From contig NZ_CP012996.1 in NCBI RefSeq assembly GCF_001412655.1, positions 1,302,001 to 1,366,000 on the forward strand: a stretch of 64,000 nucleotides of DNA, read 5' to 3'. Positions 43,171-51,456 of this stretch are shown here, in pieces. Origin of the DNA: Pedobacter sp. PACM 27299 (GTDB taxonomy: Bacteria; Bacteroidota; Bacteroidia; Sphingobacteriales; Sphingobacteriaceae). The translations under genes were made by a program, and so were the position numbers. The notes under the pieces were generated by a model that was not told the DNA's origin, made no database searches, and saw only the letters and a program-made list of their open reading frames with translations. Numbering within the stretch: the first letter of the stretch is position 1; the number at the start of each line of letters is the position of its first letter.

Positions 43171-44340
43171 ATGAGAATTTATTTAGACAATGCCGCAACC
43201 ACACCGTTAAACAGAGAAGTATTCCTGGCAATGGAGCCCTATTTCTTTGAAAATTTTGGGAACCCATCCTCTTCGCATCACCATGGCAGGGGAGCGAAAG
43301 TAGCCATTGCCCATGCCCGGGGCATTATCGCAGACCTGCTCAATAGCAGTCCGGACCAGATCGTGTTTACTTCAGGAGGTTCCGAAGCGGATAATACGGC
43401 GATCCTTTCCGGGATTCGCAGCAATGGCATCCGACTTGCCATCACTTCTACTTTTGAGCACCATGCCGTACTGCATACCTTGCAAGCTTTAGAGAAAAGC
43501 GGAGAGATTAACCTGGTTTATCTTCAGCATGATGCAGCAGGTAATCTTTCTCTGCCTCATCTGGAAAAATTGCTGAGTACTAATGAAAAGGCATTTGTTT
43601 CTTTAATGCATGGAAATAATGAGATCGGAAACCTAAATGATATTTCCGAAATCGGAGAACTCTGTAAAAGATATGGCGCAGTTTTTCATTCGGATACCGT
43701 ACAGTCTATGGGACAGTACCGTTACGATACCCCTGATTTGAACGTAGATTTTCTGGTGGGTTCTGCACATAAATTCCATGGTCCGAAAGGCGTTGGCTTT
43801 TTATACAGGAGTACCAAACAGAGGCTTTATCCTTTGATTAACGGGGGGGCTCAGGAACAAAAGCAACGTGCAGGTACAGAAAATGTGACCGGCATTGTTG
43901 GATTGGCAAAAGCATTGGAAATCAGTTATAGAAACCGGGATGTTGCTCAGCGGCATTTGATCCAATTAAAAGAACGCCTGATCTATAAGCTAAAAGACAG
44001 GATTGTTGGAGTAACTTTTAATGGGAATTCTGCAAATACTATGCTCAGTTTAAATAGTGTGCTAAGTGTTTCTTTGCCTGATCCGCAGAATGGAATTGAC
44101 CTTTTAAATTATCTGGATCAACAGCAGATTTCAGTTTCTGGCGGCAGTGCCTGTAATAGTCATTCTGGTGCAGGTTCTCATGTGCTTACTGCTTTGGGAC
44201 CTCAGTTTGGCAGATCAACAGTTCGTTTTTCTTTTAGCCGATACAATACCGAGGAAGAGATTGATTATGCCCTGGAGAAACTGGCGAAATGTTATGTGGG
44301 GACAGGGAAAGGGGTTTATACAGCAGAATTTTCGCTTTAG
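43171..44340 (+). CDS. Cysteine desulfurase-like PLP enzyme (class V aminotransferase)
   Basis: 389 residues. NifS/IscS-type features: DNAATTPLN at the start, GNPSSSHHHGRGA, PLP-binding Lys in SAHKFHGPKG near residue 206, RAGTENVTGIVG, and the catalytic Cys in SGGSACNSHSG near residue 330. Cysteine desulfurases take sulfur from cysteine as persulfide for Fe-S clusters or thio-cofactors. No IscU or SufE gene adjoins it. A SAM-I riboswitch in its leader means it is expressed when SAM is low, which points to a role in sulfur/methionine metabolism rather than basal Fe-S assembly. Confidence 0.9.
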   Translation: MRIYLDNAATTPLNREVFLAMEPYFFENFGNPSSSHHHGRGAKVAIAHARGIIADLLNSSPDQIVFTSGGSEADNTAILSGIRSNGIRLAITSTFEHHAVLHTLQALEKSGEINLVYLQHDAAGNLSLPHLEKLLSTNEKAFVSLMHGNNEIGNLNDISEIGELCKRYGAVFHSDTVQSMGQYRYDTPDLNVDFLVGSAHKFHGPKGVGFLYRSTKQRLYPLINGGAQEQKQRAGTENVTGIVGLAKALEISYRNRDVAQRHLIQLKERLIYKLKDRIVGVTFNGNSANTMLSLNSVLSVSLPDPQNGIDLLNYLDQQQISVSGGSACNSHSGAGSHVLTALGPQFGRSTVRFSFSRYNTEEEIDYALEKLAKCYVGTGKGVYTAEFSL

Positions 44341-44389
44341 ACCGTATTTACGTATAAGCTTTATACTGTGTTTGCGTATCAATTGTACT

Positions 44390-44437
44390 AGCAAACCTGC
44401 ATCGGATGATCTGTTATTGATGCTATGCAGGTTTGCT
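44390..44437. terminator. Hairpin between convergent genes
   Basis: Perfect 13-bp arms 44390-44402 and 44425-44437 with a 22-base loop. No T run follows, so the terminator role is tentative. Confidence 0.45.
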
Positions 44438-44474
44438 GATTATAAATATACTTGGTTGGCTGAATAAACTGATC

Positions 44475-45665
44475 TTATCTTCTCGTTTTCTTCAATTCGA
44501 TGACGGTAATTTCCGGCCAGATGCCTACTCTTCCTGAGAAACCAAGAAAGCCAAAACCTCTGTTGATATTCAGGTACCTGCCATTTGCACTGGTAATACC
44601 TGCCCAATGCGCATAGCGATATTTTACAGGACTCCACTTGATGCCAAAGGCTTCGATTCCAAATTGCATCCCATGGGTATGACCGGATAGGGTTAGTTGT
44701 ATTTTTGAAGGCCAGTTTTTTACTTCAGATTCCCAATGGGTAGGATCATGAGAGAGCAAAACCTTAAAATCATCCGGGTTTACGTCTTGCAGTGATTTTT
44801 TCAGATCGCCGCGCTCCCCAAAGCCAATTCCCCAGTTTTCTACTCCTGCAAGGATGATATGCTGTCCATTTTTTTCAATCCGTACATGTTCATCTAACAG
44901 CAGCCGGTAGCCCATTTCGGCATGGTGCCTTTTTAAGCTTTGTAAATTGGTCTGTTTCTCTGTTTCGTTTTCCCATTTGATGTAATCTCCATAATCATGG
45001 TTTCCGAGGATCGAAAATTGACCATGAGGTGCTTTTACCTGTGAAAAGTGCCCCATCCAGGGTACGATTTCCTCTGCTTTGTTGTTCACCAGGTCTCCGG
45101 TAAACACAAAAAGATCGGAGTTTTGTGCTTTGATCAGGTCGATGCCCCTTTGTACTGCTTTCGAATTTTTAAAGCTGCCTGCATGTACATCGGAAATCTG
45201 TGTGATGCGAAAGCCATCAAATTGTTCCGGCAGCTCGTCGAAGAATAAAGTATGTTTGATCACGCGGTAAGCGTATTTACCTTTAATAATACCATATAAG
45301 AAGATCAATACGGTGATTGCAAATAAAGCTAATCCGAATTCTACCCAATACACGCTTCTTGTACCACCAGTAATCACCCGGTAACCGTCGCCAAGAATTA
45401 AAATAATCACAAAGACCAGTTCACTTGTGATCAAGACTAAGAACGTATGTGTAGTGATCTTGAAAAAGATATCCATGCCATTGTCGCGCATGCGCTGAAT
45501 GGAATAGGTAAGGGAAACCAGAATGAAAATTAGGAAGCCCCAGAACACCGGACTCAGCCAACTGCTGTTTGTTAAAGTTTCAATGCCAGAAAGGACATAC
45601 CAGTTGAGTAAAAATACAAAAGTGGCGATAATGGCGAAGGGTAAAAGGTTGATTTTTCTTTTCAT
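44475..45665 (-). CDS. Membrane-anchored metallophosphoesterase
   Basis: 396 residues from the ATG at 45665; an upstream ATG at 45725 would add 20 residues ahead of the first membrane helix and looks spurious. About four membrane helices occupy residues ~1-130. The phosphatase domain follows: RITQISDVHAGSF, FTGDLVNN, ILGNHDYGDY, LLSHDP and LTLSGHTHGMQFG. This is the YkuE/YaeI-like two-metal type, some members of which act on phospholipid-linked substrates. It ends convergent with the desulfurase gene. Substrate unknown. Confidence 0.88.
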   Translation of the reverse strand: MKRKINLLPFAIIATFVFLLNWYVLSGIETLTNSSWLSPVFWGFLIFILVSLTYSIQRMRDNGMDIFFKITTHTFLVLITSELVFVIILILGDGYRVITGGTRSVYWVEFGLALFAITVLIFLYGIIKGKYAYRVIKHTLFFDELPEQFDGFRITQISDVHAGSFKNSKAVQRGIDLIKAQNSDLFVFTGDLVNNKAEEIVPWMGHFSQVKAPHGQFSILGNHDYGDYIKWENETEKQTNLQSLKRHHAEMGYRLLLDEHVRIEKNGQHIILAGVENWGIGFGERGDLKKSLQDVNPDDFKVLLSHDPTHWESEVKNWPSKIQLTLSGHTHGMQFGIEAFGIKWSPVKYRYAHWAGITSANGRYLNINRGFGFLGFSGRVGIWPEITVIELKKTRR

Positions 45666-46037
45666 AAAAGACTTAGTATTATAAAAGTAAGTTTTCAGAT
45701 GGGATTTTGTTTTGATCCTGATCAATTTGACAATTTGCCGATGATTAGGTAGTAGAGGAAATCATGGACAGGTTTGGGGCAGGAGTTAGCGCAATAGGGA
45801 TCTGTTGCAGGTATCAATACATAGCTCAAATGATTTCGGACAGGGCTCGGATAATTCCGGATAGCTGCGTAATGCAAAGAAATCTAATAAAAATAACTCG
45901 CCTTAATTTGCTTATAATCAGTATTATTGGTTTTATTGCAATTAATTCCATAGAATTGGTAGTAAATTAATTAGCTGAAATACAGAAGGTTGCAAATCTT
46001 TTACTAATCTAATGTACTACTAAACCTATATACTTTA
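45666..46037. other. Intergenic region without supported gene
   Basis: About 370 bases between the phosphoesterase and the leader ORF. A 68-codon plus-strand ORF at 45764-45970 has no family resemblance, and no promoter box or terminator supports it. The right end becomes AT-rich and carries the promoter of the sulfur operon. Confidence 0.4.
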
Positions 46038-46045
46038 TATATTTG
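46038..46045 (+). promoter_or_regulatory. -7 promoter box of the sulfate-assimilation operon
   Basis: TATATTTG matches TAnnTTTG and ends four bases before the leader ORF ATG at 46050, so the leader is probably translated from a leaderless mRNA. No clear -33 element, which suggests an activator. Confidence 0.6.
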
Positions 46046-46049
46046 CTTT

Positions 46050-46106
46050 ATGAACCAAACAATTTACAACGGAAATCTAATGTTAACTCACTGCATGTGT
46101 GGGTAA
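46050..46106 (+). CDS. 18-residue Cys-Met-Cys leader peptide (attenuator)
   Basis: The ORF encodes MNQTIYNGNLMLTHCMCG and stop. Cys15 and Cys17 codons are at 46092-46094 and 46098-46100, with Met16 between. It lies between a promoter box and a strong intrinsic terminator, 90 bp upstream of the first gene of the sulfate-reduction operon. This is the layout of amino-acid leader attenuators, here for cysteine (and perhaps methionine): ribosome stalling on scarce Cys-tRNA would favour read-through. Too short for ORF finders. The mechanism is inferred. Confidence 0.72.
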   Translation: MNQTIYNGNLMLTHCMCG

Positions 46107-46136
46107 TGATTTCGGCTGTAAAGAGTAAAAATATTT

Positions 46137-46175
46137 AAAAGCTTCTTCAGTCTCCCCGACAGAAGAAGCTTTTTT
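46137..46175 (+). terminator. Attenuator terminator ahead of sulfite reductase gene
   Basis: Perfect 12-bp arms 46137-46148 and 46162-46173, 13-base loop, T6 tail ending 46175. It lies between the leader ORF and the first operon gene, so it must be bypassed for expression. A possible competing pairing joins TGTGGG at 46098-46103 with the C-rich loop (46153-46161). Confidence 0.88.
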
Positions 46176-46195
46176 CAAATAAGACCAAACGTACT

Positions 46196-48283
46196 ATGCA
46201 AAGTTTTAGAACAGAGTTAGAAAATCCTGTTGTTGAAAAGGATATTATAGATCTTGAGAAAAAGATCAGAGCTTTTCGCGAAGGAAAAATCCATGAGGAG
46301 AAATTTAGAAGCCTGCGCCTTGCCCGTGGTGTTTATGGACAAAGACAGCCTGGCGTACAAATGGTGCGTATTAAATTGCCTTTTGGAAAAGTAACCTTCA
46401 AACAACTGTTACGCATCGCCGATGTTTCTGACGAGTATGGCAGTGGAAACCTCCACTTAACCACTAGGCAGGACATTCAGATTCACTATGTGAGTTTAGA
46501 CAGGACCCCTCAATTGTGGGAGGAACTGGAACGCGATGATGTCACGATCCGTGAAGCTTGTGGTAATACGGTAAGAAACGTCACCTCCTCGCCGGATTCC
46601 GGGATCAATCCAAACGAATTGTTTGATGTTTCTCCTTATGCACATGCGTTTTTCACCTATTTCCTGCGTAACCCGATTTGTCAGGAAATGGGAAGAAAGA
46701 TTAAGTTTTCTTTCTCCTCGGATGAAAAAGATACAGCCTATAGCTATATCCATGACCTTGGTTTTATTCCGAAAATCAATGAAAAAGGAGAACGTGGTTT
46801 TAAAGTGATGCTGGGTGGTGGATTAGGTGCACAGCCTTTCCTGGCCAGTTTAGTACATGATTTCCTGCCGGAAGATCAGATTATTCCTTATGCAGAATCT
46901 GTATTAAGGGTGTTTGACCGTTACGGAGAACGTACCAACAGAAACAAAGCACGTCTTAAATATTTAGTACAGAAATTAGGATTAGAAGAGTTATTGAGAC
47001 TGATTGACGAAGAAAGAATCGCCAATAAATCAAAGTCTTTTAAAATTGATAGAGATGCCGTGCTTTCTCCGGAGCCTCCTGCTTTGCTGGAATATCCGGA
47101 ATTGGAAGTGTCAAAAACCTTGGAATACCAGCATTGGCGCGCTACAAACGTAATTGCTCAAAAACAAGAAGGTTTTTACGGCGTCTACGTAAAGGTGCCG
47201 GTAGGAGATATTAAAACCGACCGCGCCCGTAAATTGGTGGCAGGAATCAGTCCTTATGTGGCTGATGAAATCCGCGTTACTCAAAATCAAGGACTACTTT
47301 TAAAGTTTGTCAGAGCAGGTGCTTTACCAGCTTTATATGAGGCATTGAAGGCTGTAGATTTTGCGACTCCAGGATTTGACAGCATTGGTGATGTGACCAC
47401 CTGCCCGGGAACAGATACCTGCAACCTTGGGATTTCGAACAGTATGTCGCTTTCTGTAGCACTGGAAGAAGTGATCTATGAAGAGTTCCCGGAATTGATT
47501 TACGATAAAGACATTAAAATAAAAATTAGCGGATGTATGAATTCTTGTGGTCAGCATGGTCTGGCACACATTGGATTCCATGGCAGTTCCGTGAAAGCAA
47601 ACGGAAAAGTAGTACCTGCAGTACAGGTGATGCTGGGTGGCGGTACCGTTGGTGATGGCGCAGGACGAGTAGCGGAAAGGGTGATTAAAGCACCTTCTAA
47701 GCGTGCAACCGATGTGTTAAGAACGATATTAAACGATTTTAGTGCAAATCACCAGGAGGAAGAAAGTTTCCATGCTTATTATGACAGACAAGGCAAAGAT
47801 TATTTTTACCAGCTGTTAAAACCACTGGCGGATCTGAGCACCTTGAAAGAGGAAGAATATGTAGACTGGGGGCATGAAGAGATCTTTAATACGGCAATTG
47901 GTGTTGGAGAATGTGCAGGTGTAGTGATTGATTTAGTGGCTACTTTGCTATTGGAAGCAGAAGAGAAATTAGGTTGGGCAAAGGCTTCCTTTGAAGCAAA
48001 AGCTTGGTCTGATGCTATTTATCATACTTATGCAGTATTCGTAAACGCAGCAAAAGCACTGTTACTGGATAAAGCAGTCAACAGCAGTACACAGATCGGT
48101 GTGATCCGTGAGTTTGATACCCATTATGTGGAAACAGGAGAGTTTAAACTGAAAAGTACTTTCAATGAACTGGTGTTACAAATCAATAAGAATGAGCCTA
48201 CAGCAGAATTTGCTGCCGCTTACCTGGCTGATGTCACCGACTTTTTTAATCAGATCAATGCAAAAAGAGAGGAGCAAATCTAA
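46196..48283 (+). CDS. Siroheme sulfite reductase (NirA/Sir type) with C-terminal HEPN-like domain
   Basis: 695 residues. Two ferredoxin-like nitrite/sulfite reductase repeats and two 4Fe-4S/siroheme domains span ~1-545. The cluster ligands are Cys403, Cys409 (CPGTDTC), Cys447 and Cys451 (GCMNSCG). It reduces sulfite to sulfide with six electrons in the cytoplasm. Residues ~565-690 are an extra all-helical domain (LLLEAEEKLGWAKASFEAKAWSDAIYHTYAVFVNAAKALLLD) resembling HEPN domains, not present in typical Sir proteins. Context with CobA, SirC, CysH, CysD and CysN shows sulfite rather than nitrite is the substrate. It overlaps cobA by one base. Confidence 0.93.
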   Translation: MQSFRTELENPVVEKDIIDLEKKIRAFREGKIHEEKFRSLRLARGVYGQRQPGVQMVRIKLPFGKVTFKQLLRIADVSDEYGSGNLHLTTRQDIQIHYVSLDRTPQLWEELERDDVTIREACGNTVRNVTSSPDSGINPNELFDVSPYAHAFFTYFLRNPICQEMGRKIKFSFSSDEKDTAYSYIHDLGFIPKINEKGERGFKVMLGGGLGAQPFLASLVHDFLPEDQIIPYAESVLRVFDRYGERTNRNKARLKYLVQKLGLEELLRLIDEERIANKSKSFKIDRDAVLSPEPPALLEYPELEVSKTLEYQHWRATNVIAQKQEGFYGVYVKVPVGDIKTDRARKLVAGISPYVADEIRVTQNQGLLLKFVRAGALPALYEALKAVDFATPGFDSIGDVTTCPGTDTCNLGISNSMSLSVALEEVIYEEFPELIYDKDIKIKISGCMNSCGQHGLAHIGFHGSSVKANGKVVPAVQVMLGGGTVGDGAGRVAERVIKAPSKRATDVLRTILNDFSANHQEEESFHAYYDRQGKDYFYQLLKPLADLSTLKEEEYVDWGHEEIFNTAIGVGECAGVVIDLVATLLLEAEEKLGWAKASFEAKAWSDAIYHTYAVFVNAAKALLLDKAVNSSTQIGVIREFDTHYVETGEFKLKSTFNELVLQINKNEPTAEFAAAYLADVTDFFNQINAKREEQI

Positions 48284-49071
48284 TGAGTACTAAAAATATA
48301 AACAACAAAGAACCAAAGATTACTTTGGTAGGTGCCGGCCCAGGTGATCCTGAATTGATCACGATGAGAGGCGCAAATGCCTTGAAATCTGCCGATGTAG
48401 TATTGTATGATGCTTTAGTGAATGAAGGTGTATTGGATTATGCCAACCCTGACGCGATCAAAGTATATGTGGGCAAACGTTCTGGCGAACATTCTTATTC
48501 GCAGGATGCTGTGAATAAACTCATGATTGATTATGCCCTGAACTACGGTCACGTGGTACGCTTAAAAGGTGGTGATCCTTTTGTATTTGGCAGAGGCTAC
48601 GAAGAATTGGATTTTGCTGCGGGTTATAGTATTCCGGTCACAGTGATTCCAGGCTTATCAAGCTCTATTTCTGTTCCTGGTTTACAACAAATTCCCGTTA
48701 CTCACAGAGGATTAAGCGAAAGCTTTTGGGTGGTAACAGGTACCACGGCTTCTGGGAAAATCTCTAATGATTTATATGAAGCCGCAAGGTCTAAAGCTAC
48801 GGTAGTCGTATTGATGGGATTGGGGAAACTGAAAGAAATTGTAAAACTTTTCCAAAATGAAGGAAAAGGAAAACTTCCGGTTGCTGCGATTCAAAGCGGT
48901 TCGACACAAAATGAAAAATTGGCGATTGGCCTGGTAGATACGATTGTAGAATCAGTAGAAGAAAAAGGAATTGAAGCACCAGCATTGCTGATCTTTGGTG
49001 AAGTAGTGTCTTTACACCCTTCTTTTCAACCCATCAGAGAATTTTTCAATGCACTTAAAGAAGAACAATAA
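48283..49071 (+). CDS. cobA: Uroporphyrinogen-III C-methyltransferase
   Basis: 262 residues. SAM-dependent methylase motifs: LVGAGPGDPELITMRG, VVLYDALV, VYVGKRSGEHSYSQ, VVRLKGGDPFVFGRGYEE, and PVTHRGLS. It adds two methyl groups to uroporphyrinogen III, making precorrin-2 for siroheme. Its start overlaps the sulfite reductase stop (TAATG), and the next gene begins 5 bp after its stop, so cofactor and enzyme are made together. Confidence 0.95.
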   Translation: MSTKNINNKEPKITLVGAGPGDPELITMRGANALKSADVVLYDALVNEGVLDYANPDAIKVYVGKRSGEHSYSQDAVNKLMIDYALNYGHVVRLKGGDPFVFGRGYEELDFAAGYSIPVTVIPGLSSSISVPGLQQIPVTHRGLSESFWVVTGTTASGKISNDLYEAARSKATVVVLMGLGKLKEIVKLFQNEGKGKLPVAAIQSGSTQNEKLAIGLVDTIVESVEEKGIEAPALLIFGEVVSLHPSFQPIREFFNALKEEQ

Positions 49072-49076
49072 CTAAT

Positions 49077-50738
49077 ATGGAAGGCAATCAATTATTTCCT
49101 GTCTTCATTAAATTGAACACCATTCGCACAGTGCTGATTGGTGCAGGTCCGGTTGGACTGGAGAAATTAGCAGCCATATTATCAAATAGCCCTGAAGCTC
49201 GCATTAGGGTAATTGCAAAGGAGATTTTACCAGAATTCAGGGAATTGGCTGCTGCACATGAAGGGGTGATCATTCTCGAAAGAGAATTTATCACCGGAGA
49301 TCTGGATCATGCCGATCTGGTAGTGGCTGCAACAAATAATAATGCGTTAAACCAGCAGATCAGACTGGAAGCCGATCAGCGGAATCTGCTGGTGAACTTT
49401 GCGGATAAGCCTGACTTGTGTAACTTTTACCTGGGGTCGATCGTGAAAAAAGGAGACCTGAAAATTGCGATTTCTACCAATGGGAAATCACCAACGATTG
49501 CGAAACGTTTAAAAGAAGTGCTGAATGAAAACCTGCCGGAAGCACTGATTGATACTTTAGGAAACATGGAGGCCCTAAGAAATACTTTAAGTGGGGATTT
49601 CGCGGAGAAGGTGACCAGGTTGAATGAAGTGACCTCTATTTTAGTTGCGGAAAAAGGTGCAGCGAAAAATGGTGTTTCAAAAGAGAGTAAGGTCTTAAAT
49701 GATCAGGCGATTTCAAATGAAGCCGGGAACTTTATTGAAAGTCAATCGGCGGTAATTGATGTAATTTCAAATGAGCATACGGGAACAGGAAATGGTATAG
49801 TTTCAAATGAAACTCTGGTAGCCGAGAACAATGCGGTTCCTGAAAAGAACATAGATAAGGTTAAGAAAAACTTCAAATGGCTGATCTGGACCTCTATCGT
49901 GCTTTCTTTTGCTATAGTCATCACTGCTTTCTGGCATAAGGAACCTGAATTTCAGGCTTACCTGACGCATTTAGATCCTATGTTTTACTGGTTTCTGATT
50001 GGCGGCTTTGTATTTGCCATGATTGACGGTGCCATTGGGATGTCGTACGGGGTAACCTCCACTTCATTTTCTCTGGCAATGGGTGTGCCCCCGGCCTCAG
50101 CGAGTATGGGTGTCCATTTATCAGAAATTTTGAGTAACGGGATTGCCGGCTGGATGCATTACCGTTTTGGAAATGTAAACTGGAAGCTGTTCCGCATGCT
50201 GTTGATACCAGGGATTGTAGGGGCCGTAGTAGGCGCCTACCTGTTGTCGTCATTGGAGCACTATAATCATTATACGAAGCCCATCATATCAGTATATACC
50301 CTGATTCTTGGTGGTGTGATTCTTTCCAAAGCCTATAAAATCAACCGCAGGGTGAAAAACCCGAAAGGTAAAATCAAAAAGATCGGTCTTCTAGGCTTAT
50401 TTGGCGGTTTTATCGATGCTGTTGGTGGCGGTGGCTGGGGATCCATTGTTTTGTCCAGCTTAATCGCAGGAGGAAGAAACGCGCGTTTCTCTTTAGGAAC
50501 GGTGAAAATTACCAGGTTCTTTATCGCTCTGATGAGCTCCCTGACTTTTATCACCATGTTAAATGGTGCACATTGGGAAGCTGTTGGTGGTTTGGTGATT
50601 GGTAGTGCATTGGCTTCGCCGATTGCGGCAAGAGTATCCAACAAGATCTCTGTGAAAACAATTATGGTGTCAGTAGGTGTGTTGGTGGTATTGGTGAGCT
50701 TACGCAGCATCATCAACTTTATCCTTAAAGAATTTTAG
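49077..50738 (+). CDS. Precorrin-2 dehydrogenase (SirC/CysG-N) fused to TSUP transporter
   Basis: 553 residues. Residues 1-205 are a siroheme synthase N-terminal part: NAD-binding VLIGAGPVGLEKLAAIL, VVAATNNNALNQQI, and NLPEALIDTLGNMEALR, which oxidises precorrin-2 and inserts iron. A low-complexity acidic linker (~206-262, with several SNE repeats) leads to residues ~265-553, a TauE/SafE (TSUP) domain with about eight helices, VFAMIDGAIGMSYGVTSTSFSLAMG and GFIDAVGGGGWGSI being the two repeats. TSUP proteins move sulfite or related anions. Cofactor synthesis and anion transport are thus in one chain tethered to the membrane. Confidence 0.9.
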   Translation: MEGNQLFPVFIKLNTIRTVLIGAGPVGLEKLAAILSNSPEARIRVIAKEILPEFRELAAAHEGVIILEREFITGDLDHADLVVAATNNNALNQQIRLEADQRNLLVNFADKPDLCNFYLGSIVKKGDLKIAISTNGKSPTIAKRLKEVLNENLPEALIDTLGNMEALRNTLSGDFAEKVTRLNEVTSILVAEKGAAKNGVSKESKVLNDQAISNEAGNFIESQSAVIDVISNEHTGTGNGIVSNETLVAENNAVPEKNIDKVKKNFKWLIWTSIVLSFAIVITAFWHKEPEFQAYLTHLDPMFYWFLIGGFVFAMIDGAIGMSYGVTSTSFSLAMGVPPASASMGVHLSEILSNGIAGWMHYRFGNVNWKLFRMLLIPGIVGAVVGAYLLSSLEHYNHYTKPIISVYTLILGGVILSKAYKINRRVKNPKGKIKKIGLLGLFGGFIDAVGGGGWGSIVLSSLIAGGRNARFSLGTVKITRFFIALMSSLTFITMLNGAHWEAVGGLVIGSALASPIAARVSNKISVKTIMVSVGVLVVLVSLRSIINFILKEF

Positions 50739-50740
50739 TC

Positions 50741-51445
50741 ATGAAAGAAGATTTAACAGCAATAGCTGAACAAATAAAAGATAAAGATCCGGTAGAGGCC
50801 CTGCGTTATTTTGCAGCTGCTTATCCGGAGAAAATAGTATTCTCTACCAGTTTCGGCTGGGAAGATCAGGTGATTACACACCTGATTTTTGCAAATGATA
50901 TTCCCATTGAAGTGTTTACCCTGGAAACAGGCAGGCTATTCCCGGAAACATATTATGTATGGAACAGAACATTAGAGAATTATAAAAAACCGATCCTGGC
51001 CTATTATCCCCAAGCAGAAGCGCTCCAGGAAATGGTGAATGCGAAAGGACCAAATAGTTTTTATGAATCGGTAGATAATAGAAAAGAATGTTGTCATATT
51101 CGTAAGTTAGAGCCATTAAAAAGAGCGATTAGCGGTAAAGATTGCTGGATCACGGGCATCCGTTCTGAGCAATCTTTAAACCGTACAGATATGACCAATC
51201 TGGAATGGGATGAGCAAAATAACCTGCTGAAATTCCACCCTATATTTTACTGGTCACTGGAAGAAGTAAAGGCGTATATTAAGAAACATAACATCGTTTA
51301 TAATACCCTGCACGATAAAGGTTTTCCGAGCATCGGATGTGCTCCCTGTACCAGATCGGTGCAAGAAGGGGAGGATTTCAGAGCCGGACGCTGGTGGTGG
51401 GAAGATCAATCAAAGAAAGAATGTGGTTTACATGCCACTAAGTAA
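50741..51445 (+). CDS. cysH: Adenylyl-sulfate (APS) reductase
   Basis: 234 residues. The N-terminal ATP-PPase-like fold has STSFGWEDQV and LETGRLFPETY. Cys117-Cys118 (KECCHIRK) and Cys200/Cys203 (GCAPCTR) form the 4Fe-4S site that marks APS-type reductases. The catalytic Cys228 lies in ECGLH at the end. It reduces activated sulfate to sulfite with thioredoxin. The lack of an APS kinase (cysC) in the operon agrees with APS as substrate. The start is 2 bp after the transporter stop. Confidence 0.94.
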   Translation: MKEDLTAIAEQIKDKDPVEALRYFAAAYPEKIVFSTSFGWEDQVITHLIFANDIPIEVFTLETGRLFPETYYVWNRTLENYKKPILAYYPQAEALQEMVNAKGPNSFYESVDNRKECCHIRKLEPLKRAISGKDCWITGIRSEQSLNRTDMTNLEWDEQNNLLKFHPIFYWSLEEVKAYIKKHNIVYNTLHDKGFPSIGCAPCTRSVQEGEDFRAGRWWWEDQSKKECGLHATK

Positions 51446-51456
51446 AAGATAAGAAA

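Noticed and set aside
44390..44437. Small structured RNA between convergent genes
   Set aside because: A single hairpin in a convergent gap is explained better as a transcript-end element; no promoter is seen.
45764..45970. 68-codon plus-strand ORF upstream of the sulfur leader
   Set aside because: No family resemblance, no promoter box or ribosome site, ends in AT-rich DNA; likely chance.
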